Source of the DNA: a virus
Length of the DNA stretch: 33,653 nt
IMG/VR virus record: IMGVR_UViG_3300025286_000070
Coordinates: 1-33,653 of that record
Direction: 5' to 3' (one strand)
Part shown: piece after piece, positions 1 to 7,251 of the stretch
How the letters are laid out: each line of letters begins with the position of its first letter
Numbering within the stretch: position 1 is the stretch's first letter
The notes under the pieces: model-generated
The model's database searches: none
Told to the model about the DNA's origin: nothing
Seen by the model: the letters and a program-made list of their open reading frames with translations, nothing else
Position numbers and translations under genes: made by a program

Positions 1-825
1 CTGCAGAAGTTGAAACGCAATTACGTTCGCCGTCCCCGCCACGTCGGCAGCCTGTACGTCGAGGAGGGTTACGAGCCACGTTTTGTCGAGGACGATGTCG
101 GGTTGCTGAAGATCTGGTGCGACCTGGACATCGACCTGAACCCGCCGCGGGACCGTGATTACGTTGTCGGTGCGGACATTTCCCAGGGCACCGGGGCCAG
201 CGATTCGGCGTTGTCGGTGGTGGACCGGCTCAGTGGTGAGAAGGTGGCCGAATTGTGCAGTAACCGGATCAGTGCCAACCGGTTCGCGGAACTCTCGGTG
301 GCACTGTGCCGGATGTTCTCGGGCAGCGAGGGGCGGGGTGCCTTTTTGATCTGGGAGGCGACGGGACCGGGACGTACGTTTGGTCGAACGATCGTTGAGG
401 ACTGCGAGTATTCACACATCTACTTCCGCGAGGATGAGACGCGGATGAGAAAGAGAACGTCGGATCGTCCTGGCTGGTTCTCAACCGGCGAGGGGAAGAA
501 GGACTTGTTGATGAACTACCGTGACTCGCTGGTCACAGGCAAGTTCATCAACCCTTCAGAGAAGTCATTGATCCAGGCGGGTGAATTCGTATATCTTCCC
601 AGTGGGCGAGTTGAGCATGGCGGTGCATCAACGACGATTGATCCCAGCGACAGCCGGGACAATCATGGTGACGTGGTGATTGCCGATGCGTTATGTGCTA
701 AGATTTTGCGAGAGCGGGAGTCGAGGGCCAGGCAGAGAGAATCCGTTGAGGCTCCAGTGATGTCATTCGAGTGGCGTCGCCAGCGTCGTCAGCGCGAACT
801 GGCCGAAACAACCGATTGGGAATGA
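1..825 (+). CDS. Terminase large subunit, C-terminal (nuclease) part; 5' end outside window
   Basis: The reading frame is open from base 1, so the gene is cut by the window edge and the TTG at 10 is only an internal codon. What remains is about 274 residues that fit the RNase H-like nuclease domain of a phage packaging terminase. VVGADISQG carries the first acidic metal ligand (Asp codon 175-177), LIWEATG the second (Glu 355-357) and VVIADAL the third (Asp 685-687). The upstream ATPase domain with Walker motifs would lie before the window. The enzyme cuts concatemeric DNA and docks on the portal during headful or site-specific packaging. The portal gene follows 17 bases later, the normal order. 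The family call is from motif pattern and context; the acidic triad is inferred by spacing. Confidence 0.8.
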   Translation: MQKLKRNYVRRPRHVGSLYVEEGYEPRFVEDDVGLLKIWCDLDIDLNPPRDRDYVVGADISQGTGASDSALSVVDRLSGEKVAELCSNRISANRFAELSVALCRMFSGSEGRGAFLIWEATGPGRTFGRTIVEDCEYSHIYFREDETRMRKRTSDRPGWFSTGEGKKDLLMNYRDSLVTGKFINPSEKSLIQAGEFVYLPSGRVEHGGASTTIDPSDSRDNHGDVVIADALCAKILRERESRARQRESVEAPVMSFEWRRQRRQRELAETTDWE

Positions 826-842
826 GGCTGTTGGGCAAATGA

Positions 843-2630
843 TTGAATCCCAAAGACCCCCTGCATATCCAGCGATTGCAGCGATCCGTCGAGGCCTCCA
901 GGCGTAAACTCGAACCGTTTCGTTCGAGGCATCGCGAGGCCGTCGAGCAGTACGTCGGGGTTTACTACTCCGACGACGCTGCCAGTCGCCCTGTTCACGT
1001 CAACCTGATGGAGTTGGCGACGAACATCTACGAGCGGAATCTCAGCGCGCGGCCGCCGCAGGTTCTGGTGCTGACACGCAATCGGAAACTGCGACCGATG
1101 GGCGTGAAGTACGAACGGATGCTCAACGAGCAGTTGATCAAACAGAACGTACACCAGCAGATCCAGCGTTGCGTGAAACAGTCACTGCTCTCGATGGGCA
1201 TCTGCAAGGTTGGCATCGAGACCCGCGGCGAGGTCGATGTCCAGGGTTACAGTTTTGCCAACACGCAACCCTACATCCGCAGCGTGCTGCTCGACGACTG
1301 GGTCCATGACATGTCGGCGCGTCACCTGGAGGAAGTGGCCTACTGCGGTCACAGGTACAGGATGCGCCTCGATGAGGCGATCCAGGACAAGAGTTTCAAG
1401 AAGTCGGTCAGGGACAAGTTGCGGGCCGAGGAGAACTACAACTTCAACGAGTCGGGTGGCGACGAGCGGATCAGTACGCTGGCGTCGGGGATTGCCCAGG
1501 TCGAGACGGCCCTGGAAGACACCGTCGAGTTGTGGGAGATCTGGTTGCCGCACGAGAAGAAACTGGTGACGCTCTCGCCCCTGCGCGGTGAGGATCCGTT
1601 GCGGGTTGTCGATTGGGACGGGCCGGATCGGCACATGGGTCCGTTTCACATGCTGTGGTTCAACGAGGTTGACGGCAACACGATGCCGCTGGCCCCGGCG
1701 ATGCTCTGGCAGGGACTGCACCAGATCGTCAACGGCCTGTACCGGAAACTCGAACGCCAGGCACAGCGGGTCAAACACATCGGCGTGACGCGGGGTGCCG
1801 ATGTCGGTGACGCGGAGCGGATTCGCCAGACGAGTGACGGCGAGGTGGTCGCGGTCGATAACCCCGACGCGATCCAGGAGAAGAGTTTCGGCGGCATCGA
1901 CCAGCGCAACTTTGCCTTCATGCTGCAGAGTCGAGACCTGTTCAGCTGGATGGCCGGCAACCTTGACGCGCTGGGTGGACTGGGTCCGCAGAGTGATACG
2001 GTCGGCCAGGACCGGTTGTTGTTCTCGGCTGCCAACCAGCGTATCGCCGGCATGCAGGACTCGGTGACCGAGTTCACCCGCAACATCATCAGGGACTTCG
2101 GCTACCACCTCTGGGAAGACCCGTTGCAGACCTACCCGGTCACGGTCGAGTTCGAGGGTATCCGGCCCCTGGAGATGGAGATATCTCCTGACGACCGCCG
2201 CGGTCATTCGGTCTACGAGCATGAAGTTGAGATCGAGGCGTACTCGATGCAGCACCAGTCACCCGGCCAGCGTCTGCAGACGATCAACCAGATCGTGCAG
2301 GGGATACTGGTTCCGGCGATGCCGTTGCTGCAGCAACAGGGCATGGAGTTGAACATGCCGGCGTTGCTGGACCTGTACTCGAAGTACTCGAACCTTCCCG
2401 AGTTGCGTGACCTGGTCACGCAGGTCAACCAGGGTCCACCCGGCCCCGAGGGCGATTCTCCCGGTTCCGATCGCAATCGTCCACGCCAGTCCCCGGTGAC
2501 AACGCGCGAGAACGTGCGCGTGAACCGTCCCGGTGCGGCCAGTCGTCAGAACGCTGACGCGAGCATGATCAGCCAGTTGATGTCGGGCACGGGCCGCACG
2601 GCAGACTCGATGATGACAGGAGGCGCATGA
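843..2630 (+). CDS. Portal protein
   Basis: This 595-residue protein sits directly after the terminase. It has the expected podovirus-type portal features: a helical N-terminus (RSRHREAVEQYVG), a conserved-looking core around SLLSMGICKVGIETRG and DDWVHDM, and a long helical C-terminal part. It ends in a Pro/Gly/Arg-rich tail from about residue 525. Twelve copies would form the DNA channel at one capsid vertex and bind terminase and then the tail adaptor. The start is unusual: a TGA immediately precedes the TTG at 843, so TTG is the earliest possible start, with only a weak GAGG about 15 bases upstream. An ATG at 839 is in another frame. The next in-frame ATG is over 150 bases in and would remove portal-like sequence, so TTG is preferred. 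The last codons overlap the next gene as ATGA. Confidence 0.82.
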   Translation: MNPKDPLHIQRLQRSVEASRRKLEPFRSRHREAVEQYVGVYYSDDAASRPVHVNLMELATNIYERNLSARPPQVLVLTRNRKLRPMGVKYERMLNEQLIKQNVHQQIQRCVKQSLLSMGICKVGIETRGEVDVQGYSFANTQPYIRSVLLDDWVHDMSARHLEEVAYCGHRYRMRLDEAIQDKSFKKSVRDKLRAEENYNFNESGGDERISTLASGIAQVETALEDTVELWEIWLPHEKKLVTLSPLRGEDPLRVVDWDGPDRHMGPFHMLWFNEVDGNTMPLAPAMLWQGLHQIVNGLYRKLERQAQRVKHIGVTRGADVGDAERIRQTSDGEVVAVDNPDAIQEKSFGGIDQRNFAFMLQSRDLFSWMAGNLDALGGLGPQSDTVGQDRLLFSAANQRIAGMQDSVTEFTRNIIRDFGYHLWEDPLQTYPVTVEFEGIRPLEMEISPDDRRGHSVYEHEVEIEAYSMQHQSPGQRLQTINQIVQGILVPAMPLLQQQGMELNMPALLDLYSKYSNLPELRDLVTQVNQGPPGPEGDSPGSDRNRPRQSPVTTRENVRVNRPGAASRQNADASMISQLMSGTGRTADSMMTGGA

Positions 2631-3844
2631 TGGCGCGGCCACCAATACAAAGTCAGGTACAGAGTTTGATCCGCGAGGCCGAACGGGCTGATCGTCGCGG
2701 TAGAGGTGGAAGAGAGGCTCAGCGTTTTCGCGATGCTCTTGATGCTGCACGCGAGGACGTTGCCGGCAGACAGGCACCACCCGGTTTTGAGTTTGACGTT
2801 GGATTTGACGTTCAACATAGAGGTAAAGGCAACTACCTGGTGACACCCAAGGTCATCCTGATCCACACCGAAAGTGGACAAGAGTTTCCGGGTGACACTC
2901 CATTGGGACAGATTCCTGCTGGTGGCGTACCCGGTGACGTACCGGGTACGTTCGTAATTCCGCAACAAAAATATGTACACCCCAAAAGTACAAAAACCGT
3001 GCCGGCACCATCCCTTGGCCCGTTCCCGATTCCCGGTTTCCAGCCGGGGCCAGGCGGAATGCCCGGTCAGGCACCCGGTCAGGTTCCGGGTCAGGTTCCG
3101 GGTCAGGGTCCATTGCCCGGTGATTACGGTCCACCGATTCCTGGCAGTTTGCCGGCTGTCATGGGTGCTGGACAGCAGATGCTGGGGGCATACGGTCAGA
3201 TTCCGTTTCCGTCAGATTTTGAAGGTAACACAGCATTTGCGGCGCAAATGAAGGCACTGGTTGGCGACTGGACCGGCAGTAATCCAGCGGCAATCGGGCC
3301 AGTGTCTGCATACTTGGCCAACAAGAAATATCAAGAGTACAAGAACGAAATTGAGGCGGCGGCAGCGGCCGGTGAACCACACCCGTTTGGTGGCCAGAGT
3401 GCCCTTTCGCAAACTTCGCCGCAATTTCAACAGGGAGTCAATACTGCTGGCCAAATGATCGCCCAACCCTACGTCGAACAGTTTGAACAGGCCGCCGGTC
3501 AATTCGGCAGCCAGTTGATGCAGGGTCTGACTCCCACTCCTGTTCAGGCCCAGGCACCACACCCGTTGGCTGGCACTTCCACAGGATCCGCATTAGGCAT
3601 CGATCCTCTCGCGACAATTCCAATTCCAGGGCAGACCATGCCCTTTGGCACTCCACCGCTCATGCAGGGTTTGCCGACACTCAGTGACATCGGAAACATG
3701 ATCTTCGGTCCCGTACCTGGCCAGATCGGACAGGCGGTAATGAATCCGTCGATACCGCCAGCACCGGCGATGCCGGGCAATATCCCGCCGATGTTCCCGA
3801 CAACGATGCCACCGGCACCACCGTTGCCGACAACATTCCCGTAA
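2627..3844 (+). CDS. Pro/Gly-rich virion-associated protein of unknown function
   Basis: This 405-residue protein starts at an ATG that overlaps the portal stop (ATGA), with a perfect AGGAGG at 2618-2623, so it is translationally coupled to the portal. Residues 1-45 are charged and helical (SLIREAERADRRGRGGREAQ). The rest is dominated by Pro, Gly and Gln, including four tandem PGQ(A/V/G) units near residues 146-161. The C-terminus is almost pure Pro/Ala/Met/Thr. No enzyme motif is visible. The composition suggests an extended, disordered or collagen-like protein. Its place between portal and scaffold suggests a head-assembly or internal protein, but this is context only. It resembles in style the two other Pro/Gly-rich proteins at 3857 and 19522. 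Confidence 0.75.
   Translation: MMARPPIQSQVQSLIREAERADRRGRGGREAQRFRDALDAAREDVAGRQAPPGFEFDVGFDVQHRGKGNYLVTPKVILIHTESGQEFPGDTPLGQIPAGGVPGDVPGTFVIPQQKYVHPKSTKTVPAPSLGPFPIPGFQPGPGGMPGQAPGQVPGQVPGQGPLPGDYGPPIPGSLPAVMGAGQQMLGAYGQIPFPSDFEGNTAFAAQMKALVGDWTGSNPAAIGPVSAYLANKKYQEYKNEIEAAAAAGEPHPFGGQSALSQTSPQFQQGVNTAGQMIAQPYVEQFEQAAGQFGSQLMQGLTPTPVQAQAPHPLAGTSTGSALGIDPLATIPIPGQTMPFGTPPLMQGLPTLSDIGNMIFGPVPGQIGQAVMNPSIPPAPAMPGNIPPMFPTTMPPAPPLPTTFP
3062..3109 (+). repeat. Four tandem 12-base units encoding PGQX
   Basis: Within the Pro/Gly-rich gene, CCN-GGT-CAG-NNN is repeated four times, giving PGQA, PGQV, PGQV and PGQG. The two central units are identical at DNA level. This is a coding microsatellite-like repeat that could change in copy number by slippage. 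Confidence 0.85.
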
Positions 3845-3856
3845 AGGATCACGCGC

Positions 3857-4453
3857 ATGTCAGGTCAATGGCCATCACCGCCGATGCCAACGGGAATTGG
3901 TCCCGGTGGTCAGCCCGTGGCCGGAACAACGGCACTGGATCAATTACTCCAGTCGGCGCAACGGTTGATGAATCCGCCGCCGCAGGAGTTTTACCAGGAG
4001 GCGTACCAGAACATGCCTCTCGACGTGATGGGTGGTGTGCCGACCCAGACACCAGCCGGCCAGTCGATTCCGCCCGGCATGACCGTCGGCGGTATCCCCG
4101 CCTACTACCCCCAGTACGCCGCCCAGGTCGCCAAGACGGGACTGGGCAATTTCTTCGGTGGCAGCGCACCCACGCCGACCCCGCCTTCCGACGTGGTGAA
4201 CATGGCCGGCAGCGTGATCGGCATGCAGGAAGGTTTGATCAACCCATTGACCAATGTCATGAACCTGGCGGGTCACTACCCGATTGCGGGACTCTCACAA
4301 CTGCTCAACAGCATGGGCATGCCCGGTCCCGGCACCGGTCCCGGTGCCTCCTACGCTGGTGCCTACCATCCAGATTATCCGATCGGTCCCAGTAACATCT
4401 CCCCCGGCGCGCCGGGAACGGGATTCGACTACGGTTACGCACCGATGCCGTAA
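3857..4453 (+). CDS. Pro/Gly-rich hypothetical protein
   Basis: This 198-residue protein has AAAGGA (3843-3848) eight bases before its ATG and starts 12 bases after the previous stop. It is rich in Pro, Gly, Met and Tyr, with motifs such as GGIPAYYPQYAAQ. There is a central more hydrophobic helical segment (GSVIGMQEGLINPLTNVMNL) and a Gly/Pro/Tyr tail. No known domain is recognised. A longer-looking second frame at 3868-4395 is Arg-rich and looks like a shadow of this gene. Position between portal and scaffold and the similar composition to the preceding gene suggest a minor virion or assembly protein; its function is unknown. Confidence 0.7.
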   Translation: MSGQWPSPPMPTGIGPGGQPVAGTTALDQLLQSAQRLMNPPPQEFYQEAYQNMPLDVMGGVPTQTPAGQSIPPGMTVGGIPAYYPQYAAQVAKTGLGNFFGGSAPTPTPPSDVVNMAGSVIGMQEGLINPLTNVMNLAGHYPIAGLSQLLNSMGMPGPGTGPGASYAGAYHPDYPIGPSNISPGAPGTGFDYGYAPMP

Positions 4454-4462
4454 GGTTTACTG

Positions 4463-4753
4463 ATGGCAGTCATCTACAAGATCAACGGCAAGACGGTCAG
4501 CCGTCGCGAGTTCACAAAAAACTCTCGCGGTACGGGGCAGGTGATAATGCCCTATTCACCGTCCCAGGTCATCGTCAGCGAGGGTGCTGCAGTTCATCCC
4601 CTGGACCGCCAGGCTGCCGAGGACCATGCACGCAAACACGGTTTTGCAATCAACTTCGATCAGGAAGGTCGTCCGCATTTCACGAGTCATCGTCAGCAGA
4701 GGGCCTATCTTCGCACGATCGGGATGGTGAATCGGGATGCCTACTTTTCATAA
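4463..4753 (+). CDS. Small conserved-looking phage protein, unknown function
   Basis: This 96-residue protein has TAAGG about seven bases before the ATG, overlapping the previous stop region. The layout is a short beta-like N-terminus (VIYKINGKTVSRREF), then a middle with PSQVIVSEGAAVHP, a helix (RQAAEDHARKHG) and a C-terminal FTSHRQQRAYLRTIGM ending. I remember proteins of this layout (a 'VHP...A..A..HG' core followed by 'F.SR...R..YLR..G...RD.GY') in other tailed-phage structural clusters, always uncharacterised. The basic, compact composition would fit a DNA- or capsid-associated protein, but no function can be assigned. It is followed 32 bases later by the 35-residue basic peptide gene. 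Confidence 0.75.
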   Translation: MAVIYKINGKTVSRREFTKNSRGTGQVIMPYSPSQVIVSEGAAVHPLDRQAAEDHARKHGFAINFDQEGRPHFTSHRQQRAYLRTIGMVNRDAYFS

Positions 4754-4785
4754 AATGTTGACGATCACTCGCCAAGGAGAATACA

Positions 4786-4893
4786 ATGCCACGACACTAC
4801 AAGGGTAAGAAGGGTGCCGCCAGGAAGAAGGCATTGAAGGAACACCGCAGGGCGGTGAGGGGGAAGAGGGCAAAGAGGAAGAGGGTTTACTGA
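4786..4893 (+). CDS. 35-residue hyperbasic peptide
   Basis: This small gene is supported by a strong Shine-Dalgarno sequence (AAGGAGA, 4774-4780) five bases before the ATG. The peptide begins MPRHYKGKKGAARKKALKEH and ends RKRVY. Of 35 residues, 17 are Lys or Arg and only one is acidic. No fold is expected beyond a helix. It could bind packaged DNA, the scaffold's very acidic N-terminus, or RNA. It lies in the structural cluster between the portal region and the scaffold, directly upstream of a structured intergenic region and terminator. The next possible ATG (4893) overlaps its stop as TGATG but opens only a 14-codon frame to 4937. Function is inferred from charge and location only. Confidence 0.7.
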   Translation: MPRHYKGKKGAARKKALKEHRRAVRGKRAKRKRVY

Positions 4894-4904
4894 TGACCAA
4901 GGGG

Positions 4905-4968
4905 GCCGGTGGAATCTCACCGGCAACTAACGGCTGAAACGGAAGTCGCGATCCGTAAGACGCCTTAC
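4905..4968 (+). other. Series of short RNA hairpins upstream of a terminator
   Basis: The gap after the basic-peptide gene can fold into small hairpins. GCCGGTG (4905-4911) pairs with CACCGGC (4918-4924) around a six-base loop. ACGGA (4939-4943) pairs with TCCGT (4952-4956). GTAAG (4955-4959) pairs with CTTAC (4964-4968) around ACGC. The last two share two bases and are alternatives. Such a chain next to a terminator could be a leader, an antiterminator or an RNase-processed spacer. No known riboswitch or RNA family is recognised. Confidence 0.45.
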
Positions 4969-4983
4969 CGTCGTTGCTCGTAA

Positions 4984-5021
4984 GGGGGCCGCGTGGGAAA
5001 CCACGTCGGCCCCCTTTTTTT
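4984..5021 (+). terminator. Strong intrinsic terminator before the scaffold gene
   Basis: GGGGGCCG plus CGTGG (4984-4996) pairs with CCACG, one bulged T, and CGGCCCCC (5001-5014), giving 13 base pairs closed by a GAAA tetraloop. Seven T residues (5015-5021) follow directly. This is a near-ideal factor-independent terminator for plus-strand transcription. It ends only 38 bases before the scaffold start codon. Confidence 0.9.
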
Positions 5022-5059
5022 GTACCAGAGCAGGACGCTCCCTTCGGGGAATTTCAGGA

Positions 5060-6088
5060 ATGCCAGAAGACAACGCGACAACCGAAACAGTTGATGCTCC
5101 CGTCGAGGACGCTCCCGTTGAGGAGACTCCAGTCGAGGAGGCACCGCCGGTCGAGACAACGACCGAGCCGGAAGGCGACATCGTCTCCGAAGAGCCGGCG
5201 ATCAACCAACTCGGCGTCTTTACCGAGGATCCAGAGCCGGAATCGGAACTGGAACCCGAGCCGGAACCCGAGCCGGAACAACAGATCCAGTGGCGCAACG
5301 ACCAGTACGCACTCGGCGCGGCGATGGGCATGTCGGTCGAGGAAGTGCAGTCTTTCGACAGTCCAGAAAAATTCGACCGGGTCATCGGTGGCCTGGTACA
5401 GCGTGCCGCAGCCGCCCGCGCGCAGCAACAACCCGCACAGGGTCAGCAACAACCCGCACAGGGTCAGCAACAACCCGCACAGGGTCAGCAACAACCCGCA
5501 CAGGGTCAGCAGCAACAGCCAGCCGGCGACTACTTCTTCGCGGAACCGGAGGATTACGACGACGGCGTGTTGCAGATGAACGAACATGTCAATCGTCGTT
5601 TCCAGGAGCAGGAACAACGCCTGGTTGCTCTTCAGCAACAGAACCAGGCGATGTACCAGCAGCACCAGATGATCCAGGCCGAGGCGGCTGGCCGGGAGAT
5701 GGATGCCATCATGGACACGATGGACGAAAACCTTTTTGGCCGGGGGCGGTTGAATTCACTCTCGCAGGAACTGGCCGAGAACCGGATCAAGGTCGCGAAT
5801 GCAGCTACTCGCGACGGACAGGTCCAAATACAGAACGGCGAGGAAGTTCCGTCGTTCCAGCAGCTGATTTCACGGGCTGCGAATTCCTTGTTCAGTGATC
5901 AATTCACTAAAAACGCATTGGCGAAGGCGTCGAAACAGTCGCGGAAGGTGGCAGAGCAGTCCTCTGCAGTTCCCACCCGCCAGGAGGACGTTTCGGATCG
6001 TGGCTACGAGGCTGCGATTCGGGCTGCCGCAACCTGGCAACGGGAACATTCCACCCTCGATGACTCGATAGACTCCTTCCCGAGCTAA
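5060..6088 (+). CDS. Scaffolding protein
   Basis: This 342-residue protein lies immediately before the major capsid gene. Residues 1-75 are highly acidic and Pro-rich (long runs of Glu-Pro). Residues about 122-149 are four exact QQQPAQG repeats. About 172-220 is a Gln/Glu-rich coiled-coil-like helix (RRFQEQEQRLVALQQQNQ). The C-terminal third is charged and ends with a short tail. An acidic, extended, helical protein just before the capsid gene is the usual profile of a podovirus scaffold that guides procapsid assembly and is then lost. GGGGA (5047-5050) precedes the ATG. The gene follows a strong terminator, so its transcription must involve read-through or a very close promoter. Confidence 0.8.
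   Translation: MPEDNATTETVDAPVEDAPVEETPVEEAPPVETTTEPEGDIVSEEPAINQLGVFTEDPEPESELEPEPEPEPEQQIQWRNDQYALGAAMGMSVEEVQSFDSPEKFDRVIGGLVQRAAAARAQQQPAQGQQQPAQGQQQPAQGQQQPAQGQQQQPAGDYFFAEPEDYDDGVLQMNEHVNRRFQEQEQRLVALQQQNQAMYQQHQMIQAEAAGREMDAIMDTMDENLFGRGRLNSLSQELAENRIKVANAATRDGQVQIQNGEEVPSFQQLISRAANSLFSDQFTKNALAKASKQSRKVAEQSSAVPTRQEDVSDRGYEAAIRAAATWQREHSTLDDSIDSFPS
5423..5506 (+). repeat. Four perfect 21-base tandem repeats in the scaffold gene
   Basis: The unit CAGCAACAACCCGCACAGGG plus T is present four times without a mismatch, encoding QQQPAQG each time; a partial, altered fifth unit (CAGCAGCAACAGCCAGC) follows. Identity at synonymous sites indicates recent copy-number expansion or ongoing slippage, and the unit length keeps the frame. 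Confidence 0.95.
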
Positions 6089-6103
6089 TACGGAGGGTCC
6101 GAC

Positions 6104-7141
6104 ATGCCTTACCAGGCTGACGACTACACGGATCTCGTAACGACCACGTTGCGGCATCTGGAGAAGAAGACGTGGGCAGACATCGTTGTGGACAATCAGA
6201 ACCACATCGCGATGCCCAAAATCCTGAAGAAGAAGGCGGTTACGTTCGGTTCCGGCTACGGGCACCAGTTCAATGTTCGAGTATTCTCGAACCAGGCTGC
6301 TCGGAACGTGAAACTCAACGAGACCGACAATCCGACGACTGCCGACACGCAGAAGACGGGCAACGTGCCCTGGCGACACTCGGAAACGCACTGGGCACTG
6401 GAAGAACGGATCATTTCGATGAACCGTTCCCCGTCCCAACTGGTCAGTCTCCTGTCAACCTCGCGGGTTGACGCGATGACCGACCTCGCGGAACTGATGG
6501 AGTCGAACTTCTGGGGCGCGCCCAGCAGTTCGTCCGACACGCTCGCGCCTTACGGCGTTCCGTACTGGATCGTCAAGAACAACACGACGGGGTTCAACGG
6601 TGGACATCCGAGTGGGTTCTCCGACGTAGGTGGTTTGAGTCAAACGACATACGCCAGATGGGCCAACTGGACAAGTCAGTATGTTTCGGTCGGAAAATCG
6701 GATCTGATCCGCAAATGGCGCGAAGCTGCGACGAAGACTTCGTTCCGTCCTCCCGTCGATGGTCCGTTCTCGAACACGGGAAACCAGTACGGTTTCTACA
6801 CCGACTACACGGTGCTGGGGACTCTCGAAGAGATCCTGGAATCGCAGAACGACAATCTCGGCAACGATGTTGCCTCGAAGGACGGGGACGTTCATTTCCG
6901 TCGCATCCCGGTCGAGTGGGTGTCGTACTTCGACAACAACAGCGGCACCGTGGACACGACCAACCCGATCTACGGGATTAATTGGGCCGTGTTTAAACCT
7001 TGTTTTCTTTCGGGCGAGTACCTGAAGGAAACCAAGGTCGCACCGCACCCGCTGCACCACAGGACGATCACGCAGTACACCGACTGCACGTACAATTTCT
7101 TCTGCGTCGATCGCCGAAGGAACTTCGTCCTGAGCAAGTAG
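6104..7141 (+). CDS. Major capsid protein (HK97-fold type, inferred)
   Basis: This 345-residue protein directly follows the scaffold, with GGAGGG about seven bases before the ATG. The N-terminus (TTTLRHLEKKTWADIV) is helical. The centre has the mixed alpha/beta composition of a capsid protein, including a long helix after SMNRSPSQLVSLLSTSRVDA and a loop with GVPYWIVKN. The C-terminal region (SGEYLKETKV...) is beta-rich. Length and position fit a HK97-type major capsid protein of a podovirus. I cannot confirm the fold without structure comparison, but no other gene in the window competes for this role. A GC-rich hairpin lies 35 bases after the stop. Confidence 0.8.
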   Translation: MPYQADDYTDLVTTTLRHLEKKTWADIVVDNQNHIAMPKILKKKAVTFGSGYGHQFNVRVFSNQAARNVKLNETDNPTTADTQKTGNVPWRHSETHWALEERIISMNRSPSQLVSLLSTSRVDAMTDLAELMESNFWGAPSSSSDTLAPYGVPYWIVKNNTTGFNGGHPSGFSDVGGLSQTTYARWANWTSQYVSVGKSDLIRKWREAATKTSFRPPVDGPFSNTGNQYGFYTDYTVLGTLEEILESQNDNLGNDVASKDGDVHFRRIPVEWVSYFDNNSGTVDTTNPIYGINWAVFKPCFLSGEYLKETKVAPHPLHHRTITQYTDCTYNFFCVDRRRNFVLSK

Positions 7142-7176
7142 AAGGAGTGATTCCGGCTGAGTGAGTGAAACCGTTA

Positions 7177-7215
7177 CCTCCCGACCCCGCTATCACTGCC
7201 ATGCGGGGCGGGAGG
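7177..7215 (+). other. GC-rich hairpin after the capsid gene, without T-tract
   Basis: CCTCCCG, a bulged A and CCCCGC (7177-7190) pair with GCGGGGCGGGAGG (7203-7215). This gives 13 base pairs around a 12-base loop. No T-run follows (ATTGAATCC), so it is not a classical terminator. It could stabilise the 3' end of the capsid message, pause polymerase, or mark a processing site. It lies in the 110-base gap between the capsid and the next gene. Confidence 0.8.
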
Positions 7216-7251
7216 ATTGAATCCGCGCTTGGCAGTACCGGGAGATGATTG

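Noticed and set aside
839-842. ATG at 839 as portal start
   Set aside because: It is in another frame from the portal and meets no long open frame; TTG 843 is the first in-frame start after a stop.
1182-2255. Long minus-strand open frame (about 357 codons) opposite the portal gene
   Set aside because: It is antisense to a well-supported gene, has a Leu/Arg/Val-biased composition typical of GC-rich shadow frames, and shows no domain or ribosome binding site.
3868-4395. Second plus-strand frame overlapping the second Pro/Gly-rich gene
   Set aside because: It is Arg/Ser/His-rich, starts without a ribosome binding site, and the overlapping frame at 3857 has a good Shine-Dalgarno and composition consistent with neighbours.
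4758-4786. Sigma70-like promoter: TTGACG, 17 bases, ATACAA
   Set aside because: The -10 box is poor and overlaps the start codon of the basic-peptide gene, so the transcript would lack its own ribosome binding site.
4893-4937. 14-codon frame overlapping the stop of the basic-peptide gene
   Set aside because: Too short and too Gly-rich to support as a gene; it coincides with a hairpin. It is mentioned only as part of the structured segment.
5423-5506. CRISPR-like direct repeats
   Set aside because: The 21-base repeats are contiguous with no spacers, keep the reading frame and encode a protein linker.
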